DNA of 13,126 nucleotides, taken from the NCBI GenBank assembly GCA_002342175.1, contig DDPL01000025.1, forward strand, positions 22,220-35,345. Direction: 5' to 3'. The notes beneath the pieces are model-generated. The model had not been told where the DNA came from. It ran no database searches and was given only the letters and a program-made list of their open reading frames with translations. The stretch is from Legionellales bacterium UBA2469 (GTDB lineage: Bacteria; Pseudomonadota; Gammaproteobacteria; Legionellales; Legionellaceae). A program made the translations under genes and the position numbers. How positions within the stretch are numbered: the stretch's first letter is position 1; each line of letters opens with the position of its first letter. Positions 6,801 through 13,126 of the stretch are shown here, piece by piece.

Positions 6801-8073
6801 AACGTGCTCCTAGAGCTTGGAATGTTTGAATGAAATGCGGATAACTTTTTTCAATGCAATCAATATCCAGAATGGTGGTATGTCCTTGTGCATTCATACC
6901 CGCTATGGCAAGTGACATCGCAATCCGATGGTCACGATGACTATGAACTTGTGCACCTTTTAAAGGAGTGGGGTTTATTTCAAGCCCATCTGGATATTCT
7001 TTAATTTTTGCACCCATTTTTCTTAATTGAGAAGCCATTACTGAAATTCTGTCGCTTTCTTTACATCTTGCAATACTAGCGCCACGTATGACTGATGGCT
7101 TTGAAACAAAGCAAGCAAGAACTGCTAAAATCGGCAAGGCATCAATACAATCATTAATATCTAAATCAAAACCTAACAAGACACCCTTGGGATTTGCATG
7201 CAATTGAATCCCCCGATCTGAAATATCAATGGGCGCCCCAATCATTTTTAAAATTTCGACGATTTTCTTATCGCCTTGAACATCGTTCATATCGACATTT
7301 AGAATATGAAGTGCTGTTCCTGCTATTGCTGAAGCAACCAACGGAAAAGAAAGCGAACTCATATCCCCGGGAACCGTGTATTCAAAACCAGAAATGTTCG
7401 CGTTGCCATTTAACTGATAGTAAACATGATCACGTTGAGTAACTGGAATTGAAAATCGATTCAACCAAGATAGGGTTAAATCGACCCATGGTTTTTCCCC
7501 AGGTTCATCAACGTGAATTTCTATCGCATGCGGCGCAAATGCCGCGAGCATCAATAAACCAGATACCGGTTGAGAATCTCGACCATTGATATGAATTTGG
7601 TGATGACGAACAGGGCCTTTAATGATAATTGGGGCGTGACCATCACCCTTCGATGATTTGGCAAAGCATCCTAATTGCTCTAACCCATCAAGCAAAGGCG
7701 CCATGGGGCGCAAATGACAAATGGAATTATCGCCCGTTAAAATGCTATATCCATCCTCAATCAGCGCTGTGATTGCACCAATGAAACGCAATACTTGACC
7801 TGAGTTACCAACGTCGATGACTTGAGCAGGCAACTTTGGCTTACCTCCAACGCCTTCAACTTCCAAGATATCCTGTAAAACATTGATTTTTGCACCTAAC
7901 GCCTGACAAGCTCGAATCATAACATCTGTATCCGGAGAATGGAGAAAATCATATATGCGACTTTGACCTTTGGCCATCATGGCAAAAAAAATAGCTCGCA
8001 TGGTATGTGATTTCGAGGATGGAACCTTTAATTCACCAGAAATGAAAGATTGACGAACAATAAGCTTACTCAA
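6793..8073 (-). CDS. aroA: 3-phosphoshikimate 1-carboxyvinyltransferase (EPSP synthase)
   Basis: Transfers enolpyruvyl from PEP to shikimate 3-phosphate. I set the start at TTG 8071-8073 (426 aa) because GGAGAG (8082-8087) is 8 nt upstream; a GTG three codons earlier overlaps that site. Motifs: PSSKSHTMRA (18-27), GNSGQVLRF (89-97), LRPMAPLL (121-128), DSQPVSGLL (166-174), GDMSSLSF (236-243), the catalytic Asp in DCIDALP (308-314), CKESDRI (337-343) and HRDHRIAMS (379-387). The PEP/glyphosate loop, normally GNAGTxxRP or similar, is GNSGQVLRF, unlike either common class. The stop overlaps the aroK start by 8 bp. Confidence 0.95.
   Translation of the reverse strand: MSKLIVRQSFISGELKVPSSKSHTMRAIFFAMMAKGQSRIYDFLHSPDTDVMIRACQALGAKINVLQDILEVEGVGGKPKLPAQVIDVGNSGQVLRFIGAITALIEDGYSILTGDNSICHLRPMAPLLDGLEQLGCFAKSSKGDGHAPIIIKGPVRHHQIHINGRDSQPVSGLLMLAAFAPHAIEIHVDEPGEKPWVDLTLSWLNRFSIPVTQRDHVYYQLNGNANISGFEYTVPGDMSSLSFPLVASAIAGTALHILNVDMNDVQGDKKIVEILKMIGAPIDISDRGIQLHANPKGVLLGFDLDINDCIDALPILAVLACFVSKPSVIRGASIARCKESDRISVMASQLRKMGAKIKEYPDGLEINPTPLKGAQVHSHRDHRIAMSLAIAGMNAQGHTTILDIDCIEKSYPHFIQTFQALGARFE
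6807..6811 (-). promoter_or_regulatory. Ribosome binding site supporting the TTG start of aroK
   Basis: AGGAG on the minus strand, 6 nt before TTG 6798-6800. No ATG or GTG lies at a usable distance, and the protein sequence from the TTG begins right at the P-loop strand, so the rare start is well supported. Confidence 0.7.
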
Positions 8074-9820
8074 GATGCACACTCTCCATCATCTCAAATG
8101 CACCTTTTTCTCCCATTTTTAAGAAATATTGGTGATGTTTAATTAAGCTCTTGCGATGTCCGATACTAATGATTCCCGCCTGTGGAAAACGTTGATTCAA
8201 CATAAAATACATTTTCTCTTCCATGTACTCATCTAATGCAGAAGAGGACTCATCTAAAAATATCATCTGAGGCTGTCGAATGAATAACCGGACAAATCCA
8301 ACCAACTGCTGTTGACCGAGAGACAAGACTTGTGACCAGTTTTTTTGCACATAGAGTTCGGGAATGAAGCGCGCTAATCCACATTCCTCCATCAAAATAT
8401 TTAAATGTTGTTCAGATATTTCAATACCATGCGGATAAGTTAATACATCATATAGAGTCCCATGAGGGATATAACTTCTTTGAGGTAATAAAAACATGTG
8501 TTGGTGTTCAGGTTTTTTAATGGTCCCTTGCATATGCGGCCATAAACCATTAATTGCTTTGAATAAAGTACTTTTTCCAGCACCCGTTAATCCCATAATT
8601 AAATAACGATGAGGTGCGGCAAATTCTAAATCAGTCACTGTAGACATCAGTTCGCCGGTTGGAAAATGAACATGTAACTTTGGTAATATGATTTGATGTT
8701 CAACATACTCAATATTTGCAGTCGGCTCTTCATGATGTTTAGAAGCATGCTCCATCGACAACATAAATTCATTTAATCGAAAAACCACAGCTTTCCACTC
8801 TGCCAATAGTGAAAACGCTTCGATAATACTTGTAAATGCATCAACGACCGAGCGAAATGCTCCTGATATCTGCATCATGCCACCAAACTGAATTTTTTTC
8901 GCTAAAAACAATGGCATGGCTAAAAACACACCAACAATTTGGGTAAAAATATCAAATCCGATGGTAAAAAAGACTAAATTTTTTCTTAAATCGTTGCCTT
9001 GGAGATAAATATTATAAATTCTATCGAATAACAAATGTAATTTTTTCTTTTCAGTTTCTTCACCACGATACAATGCCACTTGCTCACTATATTCTCGTAT
9101 ACGAATCAATTGATGACGAAAATCCGCATTATATATTTGTTGTAAATATTCAATCGAAGATAACTTCCGTCCAATAATTCCGATTAACCACATACCCAAA
9201 AGGCCATAAAGAGTGGCTGAAAAATAGAGATAACCAGGAATGATTAAATGCAAAGAACCCAAAACCAATGGAAAATGGCTAGATAGTCCCCAAAGAATAA
9301 CAGAAAATGAAATATAAGAGGTGCTCGACTTTAACACTAAAAAAAAGATTCTTAAGGTTAATGCAGGAAAACTCGCCAAATCTTCACTGATTCGTTGGTC
9401 AGGATTGTCGACTTTTTTATCCAACCAACGCAGATGATAATGTACTTGTTGATGCATCCATTTATCAACCGTATTATCTGTTAACCATTTTTGCCATTGA
9501 ATGGTTAACAAGCCCATATAATACGAACCATATCCTGCCAATGCGAAAACCAATCCAGCTAGCCCCAGAAACTTCATGGATGATTGAAATAATACCGGTT
9601 TATTAAAAGCAGATAACGCATCAAACATGGTTTTGGTAACACTATTTAGGGCAACACTAACATAGACACCACCAAACGAACAGATTAAATTAATCAACAA
9701 ATATCCATAAGCACTTTTTTTTTCAGGCGAGGACCAAAAAGGTTTTGCAAGCGCCCATAAATCTTTAAAAAACTGTCGGTTAAAGCGTGGATATGTGGTT
9801 GAAATATCAGTTTTGCTCAT
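8066..9820 (-). CDS. SbmA/BacA-type ABC transporter, fused permease and ATPase
   Basis: A half-transporter of 584 aa in the ABC_membrane_2 (SbmA/BacA, YddA, ABCD-like) group. Relatives import peptides, or vitamin B12 and related molecules, across the inner membrane; the substrate here is unknown. The N-terminal membrane domain has about five to six hydrophobic segments (near residues 40-60, 82-105, 158-180, 185-216, 283-306) and the family motif VDNPDQRISED just after residue 136. The C-terminal ATPase has Walker A GLTGAGKST (410-418), Q-loop Q447 in LLPQRSY, signature LSLGQQQ (499-505), Walker B MIFLDE (519-524), D-loop SALD and switch H555. The ATG at 9818-9820 was chosen for AGGG 6 nt upstream; an ATG at 9839-9841 forms an ATGA overlap with hslO but lacks a clear site. 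The last codons overlap the aroA start. Confidence 0.9.
   Translation of the reverse strand: MSKTDISTTYPRFNRQFFKDLWALAKPFWSSPEKKSAYGYLLINLICSFGGVYVSVALNSVTKTMFDALSAFNKPVLFQSSMKFLGLAGLVFALAGYGSYYMGLLTIQWQKWLTDNTVDKWMHQQVHYHLRWLDKKVDNPDQRISEDLASFPALTLRIFFLVLKSSTSYISFSVILWGLSSHFPLVLGSLHLIIPGYLYFSATLYGLLGMWLIGIIGRKLSSIEYLQQIYNADFRHQLIRIREYSEQVALYRGEETEKKKLHLLFDRIYNIYLQGNDLRKNLVFFTIGFDIFTQIVGVFLAMPLFLAKKIQFGGMMQISGAFRSVVDAFTSIIEAFSLLAEWKAVVFRLNEFMLSMEHASKHHEEPTANIEYVEHQIILPKLHVHFPTGELMSTVTDLEFAAPHRYLIMGLTGAGKSTLFKAINGLWPHMQGTIKKPEHQHMFLLPQRSYIPHGTLYDVLTYPHGIEISEQHLNILMEECGLARFIPELYVQKNWSQVLSLGQQQLVGFVRLFIRQPQMIFLDESSSALDEYMEEKMYFMLNQRFPQAGIISIGHRKSLIKHHQYFLKMGEKGAFEMMESVHLE
8082..8087 (-). promoter_or_regulatory. 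Ribosome binding site supporting the TTG start of aroA
   Basis: GGAGAG on the minus strand, 8 nt before TTG 8071-8073. The in-frame GTG at 8080-8082 overlaps this site and cannot use it. The site lies within the last codons of the ABC transporter gene. Confidence 0.6.
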
Positions 9821-9825
9821 AAAAA

Positions 9826-9830
9826 TCCCT
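9826..9830 (-). promoter_or_regulatory. Ribosome binding site favouring the downstream ATG of the ABC transporter
   Basis: AGGGA on the minus strand, with its AGGG core 6 nt before ATG 9818-9820. This argues for the shorter of two in-frame ATG starts, leaving a gap of 17 nt after the hslO stop. Confidence 0.55.
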
Positions 9831-9837
9831 ATTTTTT

Positions 9838-10680
9838 TCATCTGAAAATTAATTCAATATCGATGGAATCAAAGTAATAATGCTGATTACAAAAATCACA
9901 AGTCACATCGATTTTTCCATGTTCCTCAAGCAATAATTTAACATCCTCGTGACCTAAAACTTTTAAAACATTTTTCATTTTTTCTGGGTTACATCGACAA
10001 TGATAATGAGATTCTTTTTCCAACAATAAACGGATGTCTGTTTCGTGGTACAAACGATGTAATATGGTTTTGTTGGATAAATTTAACAATTCATTTTCAC
10101 TCATGGTTTGACCTAATGTCGTTGCATACTGCCAAAACTCTTCGCGTTGTTCACTGTTCTGTTCTGGTAACAATTGCAATAACATCGCAACAACTCTTTT
10201 ATTATCACTTGCCATAATGATTAAAGTTGCCACTTGTTCAGATAAGGCGAAAAAGTTCATCAAATTTTGCGCCATGGATAAGGATTGAATAGGTACAATA
10301 CTTTGATAGGTATCCGCTTGTCGCAGTTGTGAAATGGTTAAACTCATTTGACCATCTAAAAAAGAATTTTGATAATCATTATCCGTTAAATCATCTGCGT
10401 ATTTGGCAAAACCACGAATATTAAGATGGTGATCACATTGTACAATCATCAGGGATAAAGCTTCATTTCCCTGAAATTGCAGTGACAATTCACCCTCGAA
10501 CTTCATACTTCCTACCAATAATAAACACGAAACCAATGCTTCGCCAAGAATTTTTTTGACCGCAGGAGGATAAGCTCGCTGTTCTGTAATAGATTGGTAA
10601 ACGTCTTCAAGCCTTGCAATTTCACCACGAATTTCCGCATGTTCAAAAATAAAACGTTGCAAACCGTCTGTTGAGTCCAT
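9838..10680 (-). CDS. hslO: Hsp33 redox-regulated holdase chaperone
   Basis: Cytoplasmic chaperone that is activated when oxidation releases zinc from its C-terminal cysteines. The 280-aa length is normal for the family. The N-terminal part carries the family pattern FEGELSLQFQG (61-71), and FFALSEQVATL (143-153) matches the YFxxSEQ-x-P-T block. The redox switch is intact: CRC (C228, C230) and CDFC (C261, C264), the expected CXC...CXXC zinc site about 30 residues apart. The ATG at 10678-10680 has AAGGAG 7 nt upstream. It is the promoter-proximal gene of the unit that continues through the ABC transporter into the aro genes. Confidence 0.95.
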   Translation of the reverse strand: MDSTDGLQRFIFEHAEIRGEIARLEDVYQSITEQRAYPPAVKKILGEALVSCLLLVGSMKFEGELSLQFQGNEALSLMIVQCDHHLNIRGFAKYADDLTDNDYQNSFLDGQMSLTISQLRQADTYQSIVPIQSLSMAQNLMNFFALSEQVATLIIMASDNKRVVAMLLQLLPEQNSEQREEFWQYATTLGQTMSENELLNLSNKTILHRLYHETDIRLLLEKESHYHCRCNPEKMKNVLKVLGHEDVKLLLEEHGKIDVTCDFCNQHYYFDSIDIELIFR

Positions 10681-10710
10681 TAAAAGGCTCCTTTACATCA
10701 AAAAAAACCT

Positions 10711-10739
10711 ATTCTATCACAACTGGATTTTAAGGTTAA
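10711..10739 (-). promoter_or_regulatory. Sigma-70 promoter of hslO and probably of the whole aro unit
   Basis: Minus strand TTAACC (10734-10739), 17 nt, TAGAAT (10711-10716), with a predicted start near 10704 and a leader of about 24 nt. The -10 matches five of six and the -35 four of six. No other gap of promoter size occurs before the end of aroDE, so this is the best candidate for driving all seven genes, although promoters inside coding sequence cannot be excluded. I saw no clear sigma-32 motif. Confidence 0.6.
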
Positions 10740-10746
10740 ACATCGT

Positions 10747-10752
10747 TACAAT
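10747..10752 (+). promoter_or_regulatory. Weak candidate -10 box for the large plus-strand gene
   Basis: TACAAT with only a poor -35 (TGGATT at 10724-10729, 17-nt spacing). A second AT-rich option, TAAAAT at 10763-10768, has no -35. The 107-bp divergent region must hold a promoter for the rightward gene, but neither candidate is convincing. Confidence 0.25.
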
Positions 10753-10787
10753 CCTCTATCAATAAAATTATCAATATGTAGAACCCG

Positions 10788-13126
10788 ATGTCACTTTTTA
10801 ATTGGTTAATCCGTTTTATACCTTCATTCCCTACAATTCATCAAAACGAGTATGAGTGCATCAAACAAGAATGTTTGCGTTTGATAATAGTTGGTCGCCG
10901 GATTGTTCACATTCCGATTCAACTTCGCTCACCCGAAGATCAAATTCTTGCTGACAATCTAAACTTTTATCAAGCAATCATTGACACATCTTTTGATCAA
11001 TCAACCATGCCTTTCATTGAATGGTTAGAAAAAATAGATGAACCTCAAACAAGCCTAATATGGTCGCAACTCATTCAAGAACATTTGTGGCAACCGAACT
11101 TTACTCAACACCCTATAAATCAAGATTTGAATTTAAAATTCTTTCGGCTTAATTTACCCCTCTTTAACCAAGCTTATGCTTTTACCGGATTAATTCATGC
11201 TATTTTTCAACAAGGTTATCCCTGTGAAAAATTACTGGCTTCGGGCATCGTTCAAGATTTCTTTCAATATCAAATCAGTGAAATTCATATCCTTGACCAG
11301 ACACATCAGCAACTGGAAAATATATCCCAGCATATTGAAGGACTGAGTGATTATATTGCTCAAATCAATCAAGTTCATTGCGGACTTGCTTCATATCCCA
11401 AAATGTCACTTTTGGGAAAAACACCCATCGAAAATTTAACATCAGTTGAGATAGTCGCCTGTCCTCTCGAAATTGATAATCGTCAGATGTTGGAAAAATT
11501 TTTAAATTTATTTGAAATTGAGTTTATTTTTAATGTATTGATTACCCAGGAAGAATTTGATAGAGACTGTATTCAAACGTTTTTAAAAACATGGATTCAA
11601 ATACAAGCCGATGAAGATATTGAAGAAATCTTTCATAAAATTAAAACTCATTTACATCATGAAATCCATTACTCCGTTTTTCAATTGATTTCTCCCCTCA
11701 TTCCATTACCCATTTGTCAGCGTCTCTTTACCCAATATCCTGAATTTTTTTGGATATTGTTAAGCACTGCTCCTCAGTTAAGGGAAATTTACGATAAAAA
11801 GACTTTACGTTCATTTGCTTCCAAACATGCGTTCAATACACAACACATACCATTCATTGCCCATCTCTGTACCAAACCTGCTTTTCTTGAACTTCATGAT
11901 ACATGGATTCAACAAATCTTGGAAAGTTATTTGCTCCAATCTGAACTCGAACTCAATGAAAGTATTTTCCATATCATCAAATCATTTGCGAAAACCAAGC
12001 CACGGTGTCAAGCAATGGCCAAAAAATGGCATGTCAAATTAATGCAAATGATCCATGAAAAAACAAATACATTCACAGCGACTCATTTTATTGACATACG
12101 GGATTGCTTTTTAGCACAAAGAAAAATTATTGCTAAAATTGAATTATTGGGATATCTCTGCCAAGAAAACTTAAAAGACCATTATGATCTCACCTCAATT
12201 GTTCTCGAACAATTGCTTAAAAAACATTCATCTCAGTATATTCAAGAATGGCTCGACATATTATTACCTACTTATATTCAAGCAAATCAATCTGTTGAAG
12301 AAAATTTTGTTAATAAAAAACGCATTGTTGTTGAACTTTTAAAAAGACGTTTATTGCCTAATCAAGAACTATTGTTGCTCAAACTTGTAAATATTTTAGT
12401 CTCTGAATTTAATGTCCCATTCAATAAACTCAAAATAGTTCTTGAACAAGCACATTTATCGATAAAAATTATGGCGTTGAAATCGACAGATACGATGCAA
12501 TTATACTTAAATCTTGTTCCACAAGAAGACCGATTAAAAGTACTGCTGTCATGTCTTTCAGATGACAATCATAAATCGATGATGCAATACGCCATCTCGA
12601 ATCCACAGCTTTTAGAGACTGTTATACAAACCCTTGACGCTTCAAACCTATTCAGTCTCTTAAATCAAGAATATAAAAGAGGTGAAATTTGGTGGCATAG
12701 AATGGGTAAACATTCAGAAATATTAACGACGATTCTAAATAAATTAACCATCGACAATAAAATAACCTTATTGCTCAAAACCAATAAATTTAAAGATAAT
12801 ATTTTCCATGAATCAATCCCAAATGCTGAGTCTGTTGAAGCCATCTTATTACATGCGCCTGATAAGGTTAAAATGAGACTTTTAAATGAAAGAAATTTTC
12901 AAAATAAAACACCCTTCACAATGGCTTTTGAAGCACCCGCATGTTTTTCTACCCTATTGAATTATTTGACTTTAGAACAACTGATGAGTTTTTTATTGAC
13001 TTCGGAGACCAGTAATTCACGTTTTACTCAACTGTTATCGCGCCCAGAACTTCTACAACAATTATTACAACATCTCGACTTTGAATCTAAACGGCAATTG
13101 ATAACACATGAGCTAACATACATTGT
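10788..13126 (+). CDS. Very large unrecognised protein with degenerate ankyrin-like repeats, 3' end outside the window
   Basis: An uninterrupted frame from ATG 10788-10790 to the right edge: 779 complete codons with no stop. An in-frame TAG at 10779-10781 rules out an earlier start; no clear ribosome site precedes the ATG. There is no signal peptide or transmembrane segment. The chain is rich in Leu, Ile, Gln, His and Lys and looks almost entirely helical. Residues 1 to about 550 are not recognised. From about 552 on, units of about 34-38 residues recur, starting near 552, 592, 626, 664, 700 and 738. Each has a polar opening turn, a short helix (MMQYAISNP, IFHESIPNA, PFTMAFEAP), a Leu-rich helix (LLETVIQTL, VEAILLHAP, FSTLLNYL) and a closing LL or similar. 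This is the ankyrin-type spacing with a worn consensus. A protein-binding scaffold, possibly a host-directed effector, is a guess from architecture only. Confidence 0.8.
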   Translation, partial: MSLFNWLIRFIPSFPTIHQNEYECIKQECLRLIIVGRRIVHIPIQLRSPEDQILADNLNFYQAIIDTSFDQSTMPFIEWLEKIDEPQTSLIWSQLIQEHLWQPNFTQHPINQDLNLKFFRLNLPLFNQAYAFTGLIHAIFQQGYPCEKLLASGIVQDFFQYQISEIHILDQTHQQLENISQHIEGLSDYIAQINQVHCGLASYPKMSLLGKTPIENLTSVEIVACPLEIDNRQMLEKFLNLFEIEFIFNVLITQEEFDRDCIQTFLKTWIQIQADEDIEEIFHKIKTHLHHEIHYSVFQLISPLIPLPICQRLFTQYPEFFWILLSTAPQLREIYDKKTLRSFASKHAFNTQHIPFIAHLCTKPAFLELHDTWIQQILESYLLQSELELNESIFHIIKSFAKTKPRCQAMAKKWHVKLMQMIHEKTNTFTATHFIDIRDCFLAQRKIIAKIELLGYLCQENLKDHYDLTSIVLEQLLKKHSSQYIQEWLDILLPTYIQANQSVEENFVNKKRIVVELLKRRLLPNQELLLLKLVNILVSEFNVPFNKLKIVLEQAHLSIKIMALKSTDTMQLYLNLVPQEDRLKVLLSCLSDDNHKSMMQYAISNPQLLETVIQTLDASNLFSLLNQEYKRGEIWWHRMGKHSEILTTILNKLTIDNKITLLLKTNKFKDNIFHESIPNAESVEAILLHAPDKVKMRLLNERNFQNKTPFTMAFEAPACFSTLLNYLTLEQLMSFLLTSETSNSRFTQLLSRPELLQQLLQHLDFESKRQLITHELTYI

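Noticed and set aside
7194..7442. Plus-strand frame inside aroA
   Set aside because: Antisense shadow of a conserved enzyme.
10681..10787. Heat-shock (sigma-32) promoter for hslO
   Set aside because: No CTTGAA-type -35 with a CCCCAT-type -10 was found; the sigma-70 candidate fits better.
11815..12042. Plus-strand frame of 75 codons
   Set aside because: It is in another frame inside the large open gene starting at 10788, which has consistent helical-repeat character.
12362..12568. Minus-strand frame of 68 codons
   Set aside because: It lies antisense within the repeat part of the large gene and has no motif.
1..13126. tRNA/rRNA genes, CRISPR arrays, insertion sequences, integrase or attachment sites
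   Set aside because: None was seen by eye on either strand. Nearly all sequence is accounted for by coding genes and short gaps, so the proposed operon transfer has left no visible mobile element.

Overview
The window comes from an AT-rich gammaproteobacterium, most likely of the Legionellales / Coxiella / Berkiella kind. This is inferred from the fmdB–DUF502–aspS cluster typical of gammaproteobacteria, the low G+C, and several orphan proteins of the sort seen in host-associated bacteria (a membrane-hairpin protein and a large helical-repeat protein). The exact taxon cannot be read from the sequence. No RNA genes, insertion sequences or CRISPR arrays are visible.

Layout from left to right. 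(1) Positions 1–1131, minus strand: a housekeeping cluster transcribed fmdB → DUF502 membrane protein → aspS; aspS runs off the left edge. (2) 1132–1292: a divergent intergenic region with two near-consensus sigma-70 promoters facing away from each other. (3) 1293–2757: accessory genes. They are a plus-strand orphan of 124 aa and, converging on it, a minus-strand locus in which two same-frame ORFs are separated by a single TGA. I read the latter as one roughly 366-aa gene broken by a nonsense codon. (4) 2839–10680, minus strand: a tightly packed seven-gene transcription unit, hslO (Hsp33) → SbmA/BacA-type ABC transporter → aroA → aroK → aroC → aroB → aroDE. From the ABC gene onward the junctions overlap by 4–11 bp, and a promoter lies upstream of hslO. 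(5) 10788 to the right edge, plus strand: a very large, unrecognised, open-ended gene of at least 779 codons, whose later part is built of degenerate ankyrin-like helical repeats of about 34–38 residues.

Functionally, the aro block covers steps 2–7 of the seven-step shikimate pathway in five genes: AroB makes dehydroquinate, the AroD and AroE domains of the fused AroDE make dehydroshikimate and shikimate, AroK phosphorylates it, AroA adds the enolpyruvyl group and AroC makes chorismate. Only DAHP synthase is missing from the window. The order aroA-aroK/L-aroC-aroB-aroDE and the AroD–AroE fusion match the arrangement I remember from Chlamydia and not the usual gammaproteobacterial one, where aroK-aroB sit together and aroA, aroC, aroD/aroQ and aroE are scattered. 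This is the most notable thing in the window and suggests transfer of a whole biosynthetic operon between intracellular lineages.
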